This document shows positions 10,724 to 21,429 of a stretch of DNA of 64,000 nt, one piece after another. The DNA lies in NCBI GenBank assembly GCA_018873225.1, contig JAEILZ010000008.1:1054001-1118000 (forward strand), given 5' to 3'. This DNA comes from [Phialemoniopsis] sp. UDSM-2020. Its lineage: Eukaryota; Ascomycota; Sordariomycetes; Thyridiales; Thyridiaceae. The stretch's first letter is position 1. Each line of letters starts with the position of its first letter. A model generated the notes under the pieces. That model was not told the origin of the DNA. It made no database searches and saw nothing but the letters and a program-made list of their open reading frames with translations. The position numbers and the translations under genes were made by a program.

Positions 10724-12681
10724 ATGACGACAAACAACCCCCCCGTGGACGATGCGAGCACGAACGAAGCGAGAGACGAGACGTCGCCGGAGCACAAGAC
10801 CCTCAAGTATTCGCTGCTAGGTCCGTCGCTCTTGAAAGCAGGCCAGGATGCCGTCGATCAGTCAAAGGTAAGAACGGTGACGATAGGCTTGTCGATTGAG
10901 TCCCCCACTGACAAGACAATCGCCAGGTGTCCGAGATCATCTACAATGCATCGAAAGGGTCCAAGTTCTTCAATCGCGAAGAGGTCAAGGACAAGATCCT
11001 CACACAAAAGATCGACCACATCCTGTCCAAAAAGGCCCGCCTCGAGAAACTCGACCTCTCGCACGAGATGCGCCAGGCCGACACGCTCATCGCGCAGCTC
11101 GAACTGTCCCGCGACCTCTCCCAGTACATCGTCCACGTCGACTGCGATGCCTTCTACGCCGCCGTCGAACTGCTCGACCGGCCCGAGCTCGCACACGTAC
11201 CCTTCGCCGTTGGGGGCGGCGTCCTGACGACGTGCAACTACGTGGCGCGCAAGTACGGCTGCCGCAGCGGCATGGCCGGCTTCGTGGCCAAGAAGCTGTG
11301 CCCGGACCTCGTCATGCTCAAGCTCAACTTTGACAAGTACATGGCCAAGGCGACCGAGGTGCGCGAAGTGCTCGCCGAGTACGACCCGCGATTCGAGAGC
11401 GCGAGCATCGACGAGGCCTACCTCAACATCACCGAGTACTGCGCCGAGCACGGCGGCATGGATTCCGCCGAGGCGGTCGCGCAGATGCGCGCCGAGATCG
11501 CCGAGAGGACCAATATCACTGTGTCGGCGGGCATCGCGGCCAACGGCAAGCTGGCCAAGATCTGCTCCAACATGAACAAGCCCAACGGCCAGTACGTCCT
11601 ACCCAACGACCGCGTCGCCATCATGGCGTTTATGAAGAGTTTGCCGTGCCGCAAGGTGAATGGCATCGGCAGGGTGTTTGAGCGGGAGCTGGCGGCCATT
11701 GGTGTCAAGAACTGTGGGGATATCTACGAGTATCGGCAATATCTCAGCCGGCTCTTTGGTGAGAAGGCGTTCGAGTTCCTGATGCACTGTTACCTGGGCC
11801 TTGGCCGGACAAGGATACAGCCGGCGGAGGAGTATGAGAGGAAGAGCGTGGGCACAGAAAGCACCTTTGGGGATATTTCGGATCCCGGCTTGCTTCGGGA
11901 GAAGCTGCGGTGGACGGCTGAGGAGCTGGAGAAGGACATGAAGCGCGCCGAGTGCAAGGGTCGGACGCTGGTGCTCAAGGTGAAGCTGCACACTTATGAA
12001 GTATTTACGAGGCAGGTCGTCACTCCAAAGTCCATTTGCATGGCGGACGACCTCTACAACTATTCGCTGCCGATACTGGCAAAGCTGGAGCAGGAGATGC
12101 CGGGCATGAGGCTCAGGTTGATGGGGCTACGGTGTACGCATCTCGTGAGCACCAAAAAGCCCGATACATTGGCGTTCTTTGGGCTCAAGCCTCGGCGCAC
12201 AGAGTCAACAGACTCAGATCAGGGAACCGGCAAGAGGAAGGCTTCGCATGGCCTTGATGGCGGCGAGGATGCGTGGGAGCAATGGCCAGAGGAAGAGCTG
12301 GACCAGTATGATGTAGACGTCGACAGCGACGCCAAGCCCGGTGCCGAGGAAGCAAGTCCCCATCGAAGGCACGGCAAGGAGGTGATGCCGAATCCCAAGA
12401 AAGACACGCCGCCGCCGGAGGAGTGGTGGGACTGCCCGATCTGCAGCCGGCCACAGGCGGCCAACGAGAAGCAGTTCAACGAACATATCGACCTCTGCCT
12501 GTCGAGACAGACGATCCGCGACGCGGTGCAAGAGGATATTGGCGAGTCGTCCGCAGCACCAGTCACGAGTCGAGGCACAACCCCCGAGGCGTCGAAGCGT
12601 GTCAAGACGGGGCCAGACAAGAAGCGAGGCCGCCCGGCGGCGGCATCGGATCCACGGCAGAAGAAGCTGTGTTTCGGATGA
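10724..12681 (+). CDS. polK: DNA polymerase kappa (Y-family, DinB-like)
   Basis: Two exons (10724-10867 and 10927-12681) join in phase 0 to 632 aa. The first exon codes for 48 residues including KYSLLGPSLLKAGQDAVDQ, the typical pol kappa N-clasp start. The palm carries HVDCDAFYAAVE and SASIDEAYLN, which supply the metal-binding acidic residues; GIAANGKLAKICSNMNKPNG and the helix-hairpin region NGIGRVFERELAAIGV follow, then the little-finger domain. Near the C-terminus WWDCPICSRPQ...HIDLC is a UBZ-type ubiquitin-binding zinc finger, and the last residues RQKKLCFG resemble a degenerate PCNA-interacting box. The enzyme bypasses bulky minor-groove guanine lesions after recruitment to ubiquitinated PCNA in the nucleus. 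Only one UBZ is seen, compared with two in vertebrates. The GTG at 10927 is not a start but the first codon of exon 2. Confidence 0.95.
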
Positions 12682-13024
12682 TTGACGATGGTGGCAGTTT
12701 TCATGCATAGCGAGGCGGCACTTTTCTGCATTGTACCTAAGACGAGACCAATGAAGTGATACCAGTATATTCTGATGACATGCAGCTCGTGAGTTGCTTC
12801 TTATAGCCAATGCCCATGTAAGCCTGTTTGACAGTCCTCGCCGCCCATTCCATCCAATATTTACAGATCCAAAATCTGGAAGATGGACTGCGTCGCTACC
12901 AACTTGATGCGCCTTGAAACTCCGGAAATCGCCCCATGGAAGCATTTCGCTCAAACACAAATCCTCATAAACACAATCGTTACGCTCCAGTCCTCATTTA
13001 CATCTTTTGGTATCCAAGAATCGT
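12682..13024. other. Intergenic between convergent genes
   Basis: Contains the 3' ends of pol kappa (plus) and of the next gene (minus). No coding frame supported. Confidence 0.5.
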
Positions 13025-13809
13025 TCAGCACACGCCAGACGCCATCGTCCAGCCGATGCCGCCAACCCACACCTTGCGCCCGGCACAAACCAGACACCGC
13101 GTCTGCTCTCCGAGGTTGCTCACAGAGCACGAGAAGCAGACAGTTTTGTTGCACGCACTGCAGCACCGGCTCTCTGCTCCCCTCCCGCTCTCGCCGTCGA
13201 CATCCATGGCCCAGTCTTCATCGTACGCCGCCGCAGCGCGGGCTCCGAGCGCAACGCCGCAGTCTTCGCAGCTTGTTGGCGAAACCGACTGCACTTCTTG
13301 CGTGGGCGCTGCTATCGACCTTGATGGGGGAGCGGGGGCCGAGCCGGGGATGTTCCAGAAGCTGTGGAGTGAGCGCTGGCTGCTCCGCGCTGGTGACGGC
13401 GCGGGGGTGGTGGGTGCCATCTCGACCTGGGTTGATGCCTCCATCGCGGCAGGTTGCTGCTGCTGTGGCGCCGCGGCGCCGGAGTACAGGAGGTCTAGAG
13501 TGTGTTCTAGACATATCCATCACAAGTCAGCAAAGCGATTCGTGAGAGGCCTCTCGCCCGGCGCAGTGCCAAACTAGACTTACGGTGTACCTGGGCCTCG
13601 GAGGGCCGGTTGTCGCGAAAGCGCTTGAAGGTGCGGGAGTGCAGGTGCGCCGGCGCCCGTGGCGACGACGAGGAGAAGATTGAGGGCTGGTATACGGAGG
13701 CGGAGAAGTTGAAGACGCTCGAGTCGGGCCGCGGCGGGGAGGAGAAGGCGCTGCTGACGGTGCTGGTGAAGGAGAGCTCCGACTCGGAGCGCTTGCGCTT
13801 GAGGAGCAT
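13025..13809 (-). CDS. Conserved fungal protein with four CxxC pairs, unknown function
   Basis: Two exons (13584-13809 and 13025-13506) join as CAC C|AA CAC to give 235 aa. The start MLLKRKRSESELSF and the stretch HSRTFKRFRDNRP followed by TLDLLYS are blocks I recognise as recurring in fungal hypothetical proteins. The middle has RSLHSFWNIPG. The C-terminal third contains four Cys pairs: CEDC, CSAC, CFSC and CLVC, spaced like two zinc-binding knuckles. The N-terminus is basic and serine-rich, with KRKR and TFKRFR resembling nuclear localisation signals. No catalytic motif is present. The likely nature is a small nuclear zinc-binding protein; its job is unknown. It faces pol kappa tail to tail. 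Confidence 0.8.
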
Positions 13810-14208
13810 GTTTTACGGGTGGTTGATGGTACTACTGGTGGGTTTTGGCAATTGAGGACCGAGATAATTGAAACTTGGGACGGCCGATGATTATTATCTG
13901 GGTGCGATTGGGCCGAATAAGACGATATTTGGGGGTGGGAAGGCTGTCAATGGGGTGATGCTGGGATGTGGTGATAGGATGAAGTCGCCAATTGCGGTGG
14001 CTGGTTTGGCGTAAAGTGCTCGGACGCGTCTTGGTGGTGGGCGCGTCGGGTGTGCCTGGACGCGGCGTTGGTGACCCGCCAATCCACTGTACTTATGTAC
14101 GACATCATCACAAAGGATTCGATGCTCCACCAGATACACCAAGCAGCGGATCACATAAGCACAAGACTTTAAATCTGACAACATTCATTGATCTATCTTC
14201 TCACCACC
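13810..14208. other. Intergenic, promoter of the CxxC protein
   Basis: Lies upstream of the CxxC-protein gene and downstream of the reductase gene, both on the minus strand. G/T-rich in the first half; no element recognised. Confidence 0.5.
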
Positions 14209-15395
14209 TCACACAATCTTGATGATCAGCTTGCCCACGCCGCCCTTGCTCGTCCTCACCAGCTCGCAGTTGGCCCGCACCTCGTCAATGTTCTCCATCT
14301 GCACCGTCCTAATGACCGGCCGGACGTGGCCCGCGGCGATAATGGCCGCCGCCGCCTCGACGTCCTCGCGCACGCCCGGGTCGCCCGACACGAACTCGTA
14401 CTTGACCTTGGTGCCGCGGAACAGCCACCCGTAGTACCACTGCACGGCGCTGAGCACCCACACGACCCAGAACGGCGTGTTGGCCGGGCCCAGCATGTCC
14501 TTGAACAGCGCCGGCGCCGGCGCGCTCGCGATGGACACGATGACGCCCGTCTCCGGATTCGCCAGCGGGATCGTGGCCGGCAGGTCCCACTGCGTGTTGT
14601 ACACGATGTCGAACGCGCCCCTGCCGCCGGCCTCCTTGACCACGTCCTGCGTCTTGTAGTCGACGACCTTGTCGTACACGCCCGGCATGACTTTCTCCAC
14701 CTGCGGGATCTTGGCCGTCGACGCCGTCGTCACGAGCTTGGCTGCCCTGAACGCCTTTTTGATCACCTGCGCACCGATATTACCCGTCCCGCTCAGTGCG
14801 CCCGGCATGAAGACCGACTTGCCCTCGAACAAGGGCCCGTCCATCGACGTGTCCAGCCCCGCCAGCTTGAGCGCGCGCTGCAGGGCCTGGTAGGCCGTGA
14901 GGGTGTTGCCCATGATACCCGCGGCGTCTTCGAACGATAGACCCGCCGGCTTGCGCACGAGGAACTGCTCCGCCGCGACGACGTACTCTGCGGCGAAGCC
15001 GACCTGCTTGAGCAGGACGATGGGCCGCTTGGAGACGGCGCCGTAGACCTCGTCGCCGGGCTTGAGCGTGGTGACGGCGCTGCCGACGGCCTGGACCACG
15101 CCGGATCCTTCGATGCCGATGCAGAAGGGGAAGCTGTTTGTCTGGGTTAGCGTGGCCGTCTCAGAAGGAAAGGCACCAGAAGACGAAGCACATACTCTAA
15201 CCCGGCAAATATCTTGAACTTGCCGTCTGCGAACTGAGTGTCGGCCGCCTGGATTCCGGCGGCGTGGACCTTGACGAGGACGTCGTCCGGGTTCCGGATA
15301 GTCGGCGTGGGTATCTCTTGAACCTCGTAGCTTTCGGGCTTGCAGTACCGCGGCGCCACGAGCGCCCGCATCGTCTTTGGGATGTTCGTAGCCAT
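14209..15395 (-). CDS. Medium-chain dehydrogenase/reductase (quinone or enoyl reductase, ToxD-like)
   Basis: Two exons (15196-15395 and 14209-15133) join as TTA GA|C TTC, restoring GLDFPFCIGIEGSG, to give 374 aa. The N-terminal GroES-like part has IRNPDDVLVKVHAAGIQAAD; the nucleotide-binding half has VFMPGALSGTGNIGAQ with a glycine-rich loop, and DYKTQDVVKE. The Cys/His ligands for catalytic zinc are missing, so this is the zinc-free branch that reduces quinones or enoyl groups with NAD(P)H. Close relatives are annotated as ToxD-like or enoyl reductases, some of them in secondary-metabolite clusters, but no synthase is nearby here, so a general detoxification or redox role is as likely. An upstream frame past 15395 is not part of the gene; the ATG at 15395 is used. 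Confidence 0.88.
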
Positions 15396-15840
15396 GATTG
15401 CGTCTCGTTTTGGTGATTGATGATGATGCTATGCGAGTAGGCAATGCCACGTAGAACCCATAACGACAGCACGATCAGTGCATTTTATCCAAAGTACACG
15501 CCGCCGACGCCACATGAATCGCACGCCTTAGTCTTCGGCGTGCCTGCATGCCAGACATTCGGTGTTCGGTGGGGCGCCTCCGAACGCCTCCCGCCGAAGA
15601 TCCACCGCCGAAGAGCATTTGCGTACCGGCGGTTGCTCAAATGCCTCGATTAGGACACAATCTGCTTGGTCATACGGAGAAGATGCTGGAATTGTCTTTT
15701 CTGGCTAGTTATGTCTACATCTGGTGTCATTTGACCGGCTGATTTGAAATCACACAGCCCTTGTTGTCCATCGGTGGGATGGTCTTGTTTCAATTGTTCC
15801 TCCGGCTCGATATGCTCTCTTGCAAATAAAAACTGCACGT
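15396..15840. other. Intergenic, promoter of the MDR reductase
   Basis: Upstream of the reductase start and downstream of the next minus-strand gene. No open frame or repeat worth noting. Confidence 0.5.
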
Positions 15841-16765
15841 TTACGTCTGTTCCTGCGAATTGCCCTGTGCAGGAGCTGCAGCAGCAGTAGATGGCACAGG
15901 TTCTGAGACCCGGCGGTCGACGCCCTCCTGCCGGAGCAGCTTGATGGTGAACTCAAACGTGAGCTGGCCGGTCGGGACGGTCCACCTGCTCTGAGCCCAC
16001 GGACGGGCACGGAAGACTGCCACAAGGCGCCTGATGAACATGGTAACGTGGGTCAGACTAACGCAACCCCGATGTGTCAGCAAAGAAGCGAATTCAAATC
16101 ACACGAGCCTTCGAAAAGCCACGAGACTCACCATAGCAACAAGACGACAACCGCATAGATCACCAGGATGGCTTGGAGGGCGGGCATCACGAGCCGCTTG
16201 CACAGGTCGTAGGGTTCCCCAGAGCATTGGTATGAAAGGTCGAGTTCATACGGAGTGAGCATCAGAATGGGTGAGGTGTAGAAGCAGACCAGGATGTCAA
16301 CGATGGCGTTGACGCCGCCCGGCATGGCGACGGTGCCGCGGCGCCGCAGACTGCTGAGGTTGAAGGAAGAGCAGGCGAGCGCGAAGGCCGACTGGTTCGA
16401 TCGTCAGTAACCGGCTGCTCCCTTTGATCGGGTGGAGAGCGCGAACTTACGGCGAGAGTGGTGATGTCTACAACTCTCCACAGGGAGTACGATGTGTACG
16501 GGGCACCGGGCACCTCATTCAGAATCCGGGCGACGATCCACATCAATACCGCGATAGACGAGAAGGAGACGGACATGGCAGTGAGGATGCGCACGCGGCG
16601 CTGGTCAGCCGGCTGCTGTCCCTCTGCGCCCGTGGCTCGCTCCTGGTCGGCATCTTGCTGAGGCGATGGCACGGGCGACTCGGCGGCGCGTGGTGTCTCC
16701 GGGGACAGGAGGGGCGTCGACTCGGTGGGAGCGGCCGCCTGTGCGCTGCTGCTTGGGTCAGTCAT
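15841..16765 (-). CDS. Four-helix membrane protein, unknown function
   Basis: Three exons (16451-16765, 16132-16391, 15841-16057) join in frame to 263 aa. A polar Pro/Ser/Glu-rich N-terminus of about 60 residues (with PTESTPLLSPETP) leads into four hydrophobic segments: ILTAMSVSFSSIAVLMWIV, ITTLASAFALACSSFNL, IVDILVCFYTSPILML and ALQAILVIYAVVVLLL. The third and fourth are joined by a loop with two cysteines (YQCSGEPYDLC) that could form a luminal disulfide. The C-terminal tail is basic, then Ala/Pro-rich. The four-helix layout recalls MARVEL-type fungal proteins, but I cannot assign the family. The intron positions inside helices 2 and 4 are supported by restored hydrophobic stretches. Confidence 0.8.
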
Positions 16766-17300
16766 GATGCCGCTCTTTGCTTGTCAGGTTTCTATTCTTC
16801 CTTCGATCTATGAGAAATATGTCAAGATGGTTAAGTTGTAAGAATGCAGAAACGAAGGATGAAGTGAACTCAAAGAAGCTGCTCTGTGCCGCAGGGGCTG
16901 TGCTGGTGGGGTTCCAACGACAGATATCCTAGTCGCGATCCTGCATCCTGCCGAAGCAGGGGTGGGCCAACACCGCCTGCTGCCTGGACCTTGAATACTC
17001 GAACTTGGGCATATCACGATAAAATCTCATTCGTTCGAATATCGAGATATGTGTCCAATTCATCCCTTGCCCTTTCTTTCTTTGAGTAGGCGAGGTGGCC
17101 GTTATGAAAGGGTGCGGTTCCGTAGCACTAACAACCTGGTCAGTTCTACCAAGTGGACATATTTCATTTCCACGACAATCGTATTATTCTCATATGAATT
17201 GAAATCTGTTCACTAATGACTTTGTTCCCGATCAATCAGGCACCTCATATGCTGAGATGACTTTTCGAACCACGCCCTAAGTACAGTGAACACCCAGAAC
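16766..17300. other. Intergenic
   Basis: Promoter of the membrane protein and 3' flank of the aldolase gene. AT-richer than the coding neighbours; nothing specific recognised. Confidence 0.5.
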
Positions 17301-18098
17301 TCAGTATGCGCCTCCATCCGAACCTTGTATGGGCTTAAAGGTCACCTGTGTTGGCTCGTCCGATATGCCTCTCTTGACAGCCTCCTCCATGATGGCCACT
17401 GTGGCCGTCGCCCCGATGCGGGTGACCCCCAAGGACATGACGTGAAGGAGGTCGTCCAGCGTCCGCACACCGCCCGCCGCCTTGATCTGCACCTCGGGCT
17501 TGCTCGACGCCCTCATGAGCTTCAGGTGCGGCACCGTGGCTCCCTTGTATGTGTACATGCCGTTGGCCTGCTTGACGAACCCGTAGCCCGTCGACGTCTT
17601 GACGAACGCCACGCCGACGTCCGAGCAGATCTCGCACAGCTTGACGATGTGGCTCTCCTGCAGGTAGTCGTTCTCAAAGATGACCTTGAGCACGGCGCCG
17701 CGCTTGACGACGGCGTCGTTGATCTGCCGGATCTCGCCCGACACGTACGCCCAGTCGCCGCCGAGGGCCTTGCCGACGTTGATGACCATGTCGATCTCCT
17801 TGCCGCCTGCGGCGGCCGCGGCGTCGGCCTCGAAGACCTTGACCTCGGTGGTGCTGTTGCCGTGGGGGAAGCCGATGACGGGACACACCAGCACGTCGGT
17901 GCCCTCGAGCTCCTTTTTGGCCTGGGGGATGGAGTACGGCTTGACGCAGGCGGTCGCCGTGCCGTACTTCTTGGCGATGCGCAGGCCCTCCAGGACGTCG
18001 GCGTCGGTCATGGTGGGGTGCAGTAGTGAGTGATCGATCATTTTGGCCACATCCCGTAGGGTGACGGTGATGGTATTGGGCTTTGCGTCTGATGACAT
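17301..18098 (-). CDS. deoC: Deoxyribose-phosphate aldolase
   Basis: A single exon of 265 aa, the usual length for DERA. It catalyses reversible cleavage of 2-deoxyribose 5-phosphate to glyceraldehyde 3-phosphate and acetaldehyde in the cytosol, during deoxynucleoside breakdown. The TIM-barrel signature residues are present: Asp103 in KEIDMVINVGK, the Schiff-base Lys167 in VAFVKTSTGYG and the assisting Lys206 in VQIKAAGGVRT, together with IDHSLLHPTMT and PVIGFPHGNST. The start MSSDAKPN is the first ATG and directly precedes conserved sequence. It is transcribed away from a Zn2Cys6 regulator gene across a 566 bp gap, which may or may not mean shared control. Confidence 0.95.
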   Translation of the reverse strand: MSSDAKPNTITVTLRDVAKMIDHSLLHPTMTDADVLEGLRIAKKYGTATACVKPYSIPQAKKELEGTDVLVCPVIGFPHGNSTTEVKVFEADAAAAAGGKEIDMVINVGKALGGDWAYVSGEIRQINDAVVKRGAVLKVIFENDYLQESHIVKLCEICSDVGVAFVKTSTGYGFVKQANGMYTYKGATVPHLKLMRASSKPEVQIKAAGGVRTLDDLLHVMSLGVTRIGATATVAIMEEAVKRGISDEPTQVTFKPIQGSDGGAY

Positions 18099-18664
18099 GT
18101 TTGGTACTTGTTAATGTAGTGGCCCTGTGATATCTGTGGGAGTGTTGCAGCCGGCTTGAAGTGTGTCGAATTCAAGAGAGGGCAGGAAGGCTTTATATGC
18201 AGACATCCACCAAAGTTGCAGGAAGCCATCTTTCCTGCATCGCTTGTACAAGCCGGAATTAGATACCACATCCTAATGGTAACGACCTATCATGTCGCCC
18301 GAGGTCTGCGGCGTGGGTGAAGTGCGGAGAGGGAGCCTCTGGTCGGATCCCGGCGGAACACACCCGGTGGACGGAATTGCCTAAAAGCGTTAGCCGCTCC
18401 GACTTCGAACGACCAGACGTCGAGTCGCAAACAAGCTCTCGGCCGACCCGTCGCTTGCAACCACACTGCGTCGTTTGATGAAGGGTTGTATTTCGCGGTT
18501 TTCACGGACCATCCTAACGGTATCCTCCACATTCTATCTTAATGCTCGTTATCTGCTCAGCAAACGATGTTTTGACTTAGGTCCACCGCGCCAGCCCCAC
18601 TCGACGACGAGGTGTCTTTACCTACCTAGGTACACTGATGTGACTGTTTTGCAGGTGATCCACG
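18099..18664. promoter_or_regulatory. Divergent intergenic region, aldolase and Zn2Cys6 regulator
   Basis: Divergent promoters for the aldolase (minus) and the regulator (plus). No coding frame is supported and no defined binding site was recognised. Confidence 0.45.
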
Positions 18665-21227
18665 ATGAGCAAGGCACCGCGCAAAGTTCTCAATGCATGT
18701 GAAAGATGCAGGAAGCAAAAGCTCAAGGTATGAAGCCCGTTCTCCCGCTTTCAACCACGACTAACATTATGATTAGTGTGATACCGAGCGCCCCTGCACT
18801 CTATGCCGGCGTTCGAATATCGAGTGCGTGACCGTTGCTCACGAAAAATGGAAAGTGTACCAGCCTATTGAGCCTTCCCTGGGTGATAGAGACGATGGTG
18901 CGTCTCAGGGACACTCGCCCGCACCTACCTCTTCACCCAGGAGACCGCATACCAAGAAGCGGGAAGGAGACGATTCGGAAATCGTAAGGAAAGGAGGCAA
19001 GCGCCAGAGGCGACAAAGCGCTCCCGTGTCACTGCGCCCCGGCGATGTAGAGTTCGACGAGCCTTCAAACGCAGACGTTCCTTGGAACTCTAGCTCCACT
19101 GTCACGCTGGTTCAAGAGGTCAGTCACTACCTCCGTGAGGCGAGAATGTGTTGCTGACGCACCGAAAACCTGACAGGCATTTCAACATCACGCTGTCAGT
19201 ACGCCAGATGAAGCAGACACCTCGGCGTTCTCATCGACTTCTTGGAGTAAACCACCACCGACTACCGACTCGCCATCTCAGCACGGGACTTGGGGACCCT
19301 CCCAGCCGCTGCAGTCGGCGCTCTCTCGCCATGTGGGAAGCCTAGGGAGGGTCAACCATCACCGACACAAGCAGACAAGTATCGCGGAGAAGAGTCTACC
19401 CTCCCTTCTCCCGTCAGTCGATGCCGCAACTTTGTTGGTCGACAACTATTTTGATAAGATTCACTGGTTCATGCTGTTGTTCCATCAGAGAGACTTTCGG
19501 CAAAAGTTTCGAGATCTCTACGCTTCGGCGCCTGAGGCGTCAACGATACGTCCTGCAAATCGCCTCGCACACGTCGGCGTGCTTCTAGCCGTACTTGCCA
19601 CAAGTCTTCAGTATACCGATCAAGACCAAAAAGCACGCTTGGAAGCTCTGCGGGCCAATCCCGATATGCTCAAAGAGCAGATCTTGGACGCTCTCAGATT
19701 GAGACTTCTGGATATTCTCTCGCTTGGCACGCTTGAGGTTGTGCAGCTGTGTGTCTTGACGGGCAGCTACTACCTATACCATGGAGAACCTGAGCTGGCA
19801 TGGCCTCTATGCGGATGCGGGCTGCGAATCGCACAAGCGCTCAACCTGCACCGCAGACTGCCTAGTGACCATCCTACCAACAATGCGTCCAAGTATGTAG
19901 CCGAGGCGCGGAAACGTTGCTGGTGGGCGGTCTACGAGATCGAGACATTTTGCTCGATGCTCTACGGCTTCCCTCAAAGTATCAACGACAGCGACTGCGA
20001 TGTCGACCCGTTAGACCCGTACGACGAGTCCTCGGAATCAACCCTCCATGAAAATGCCACGTCAAAGCCGACTTTGCTGTTTTTCAAATGCGCCATGTCC
20101 AAGCTGTCATCGATCATCAAGGCGGCCCTCGCCGATCTATACGGGCCTCGGCGTGAGAGCGATGGCAGGGACAAAAGCTCGCGGGACAAGCCATCCCGGC
20201 TACCAACCCTGGTCCATCGCGTCAAAACATTGGACCAGAAGCTACAGAGGTGGCATGCAACTCTGACACCAAGACTCAGGCTGAAAGACTTCAGTGCCGA
20301 CTCTGTTCTCGAGCTGCCCGAGAGATCCACTCGACATTCCTTCGAAGAACACTTGTACCATTTGCAGGCGCTTACACTCAAACTGGCCTTTGAGAACACC
20401 AAGATTTTGATCCACAGACCTCTCCTCTCCTTCAAAGCTGTGGCTCACCCAACAACCTCATCCAAAAGCCATGCTTCAGACCCCTTTAGCTCCGCCATAC
20501 ACGTCTGTCGCGACTCGGCTCTGCAGATCTCGCTCCTCGGTGCCGCGCCCAGTGTCAGACAGGCCGCCGACACGTACGCCCTATCCTTCATGTCACTACA
20601 CCTCTTCACGGCTGCCGTGACGCTGTGCATCGTGTGCAACCTCGACCCGCTGAGCCGCGAGGCGCACGACTGCAAGATCGGCATCCGCCGGCTCATGGAG
20701 ACGCAGAATCTGCTCAAGTACAAATCCATCGTCGCCTCCCAGGGACTTGAGATCACTAGGCGTCTTCTGTCGCTGGTCATTACCAAGGAAATCGACGTCA
20801 CGTTCAGTGTCTCGTCACCGCCGGTGGAGAAAACGGCAGGACAGACAGGAGGAGCGACAGCCGGTCTGGCATCCGATCTGAGCACACAGATTCCGCTGCC
20901 GTTAACTATGTCCCCGACGCTCGCGCCAGGGGATCTACAGGCTGACCTGTACACGACACCGATTCCTGACGTGTTGCCACAATCGAATCCCGATGTTGGG
21001 TACTCGGACCTCGACTTTTGCGAGAACAATCTCGTCAATGAAGCTTACTTAGGGTTTGGTCAAGGTAAGTAGCTCACTTGTGTTCCCTTGTCGTCATATC
21101 TGACTGATATTGTCCAACAGCCTTCGGCAACCTAACCAGCGGACTGCCACCCGATGAACAAGGGCTTTGGAACGACTGTTCGGTTGGGCAAGACCCAGGC
21201 TGGATGTGGGGCTGGGGTCTACAATGA
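18665..21227 (+). CDS. Zn2Cys6 transcription factor with fungal-specific regulatory domain
   Basis: Four exons (18665-18727, 18777-19118, 19177-21064, 21121-21227) join in frame to 799 aa. The first intron splits the zinc cluster, which reads C-x2-C-x6-C-x5-C-x2-C-x6-C once joined (CERCRKQKLK, CDTERPCTLCRRSNIEC). A polar linker with a basic patch (KKREGDD, KRQRRQ) follows, then a large helical Fungal_trans domain: LPSLLPSVDAATLLVDNYF, IHWFMLLFHQRDF, GCGLRIAQALNLHR and RKRCWWAVYEIETFCSMLYG. The C-terminus ends with an aromatic, Gly/Trp-rich tail (GWMWGWGLQ). It should act in the nucleus as an activator or repressor; targets are unknown. Its 3' end faces a second Zn2Cys6 gene about 200 bp away. 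Confidence 0.92.
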
Positions 21228-21429
21228 GGCTATTTGACTGATGTCTGTAGAATTGAGATCTCAAAATACATGGGAAGTAGGAGACCGGGGACAAAGTAAC
21301 CATGAACCAGGCCCACAGCGAAAGGTGAGCACATTGCTATAATGATTATGACATACCAAAGAGGTCATTCAGAGTCCAATCCCGGTCCCCTCCATGCGCA
21401 CCTGAATAAAAGTTGTCCCTATATATCCA

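Noticed and set aside
14188..14940. 250-codon plus-strand frame over the reductase gene
   Set aside because: Antisense shadow; the minus strand has a full MDR protein.
17286..18026. 246-codon plus-strand frame over the aldolase gene
   Set aside because: Antisense shadow of DERA without any recognisable domain.
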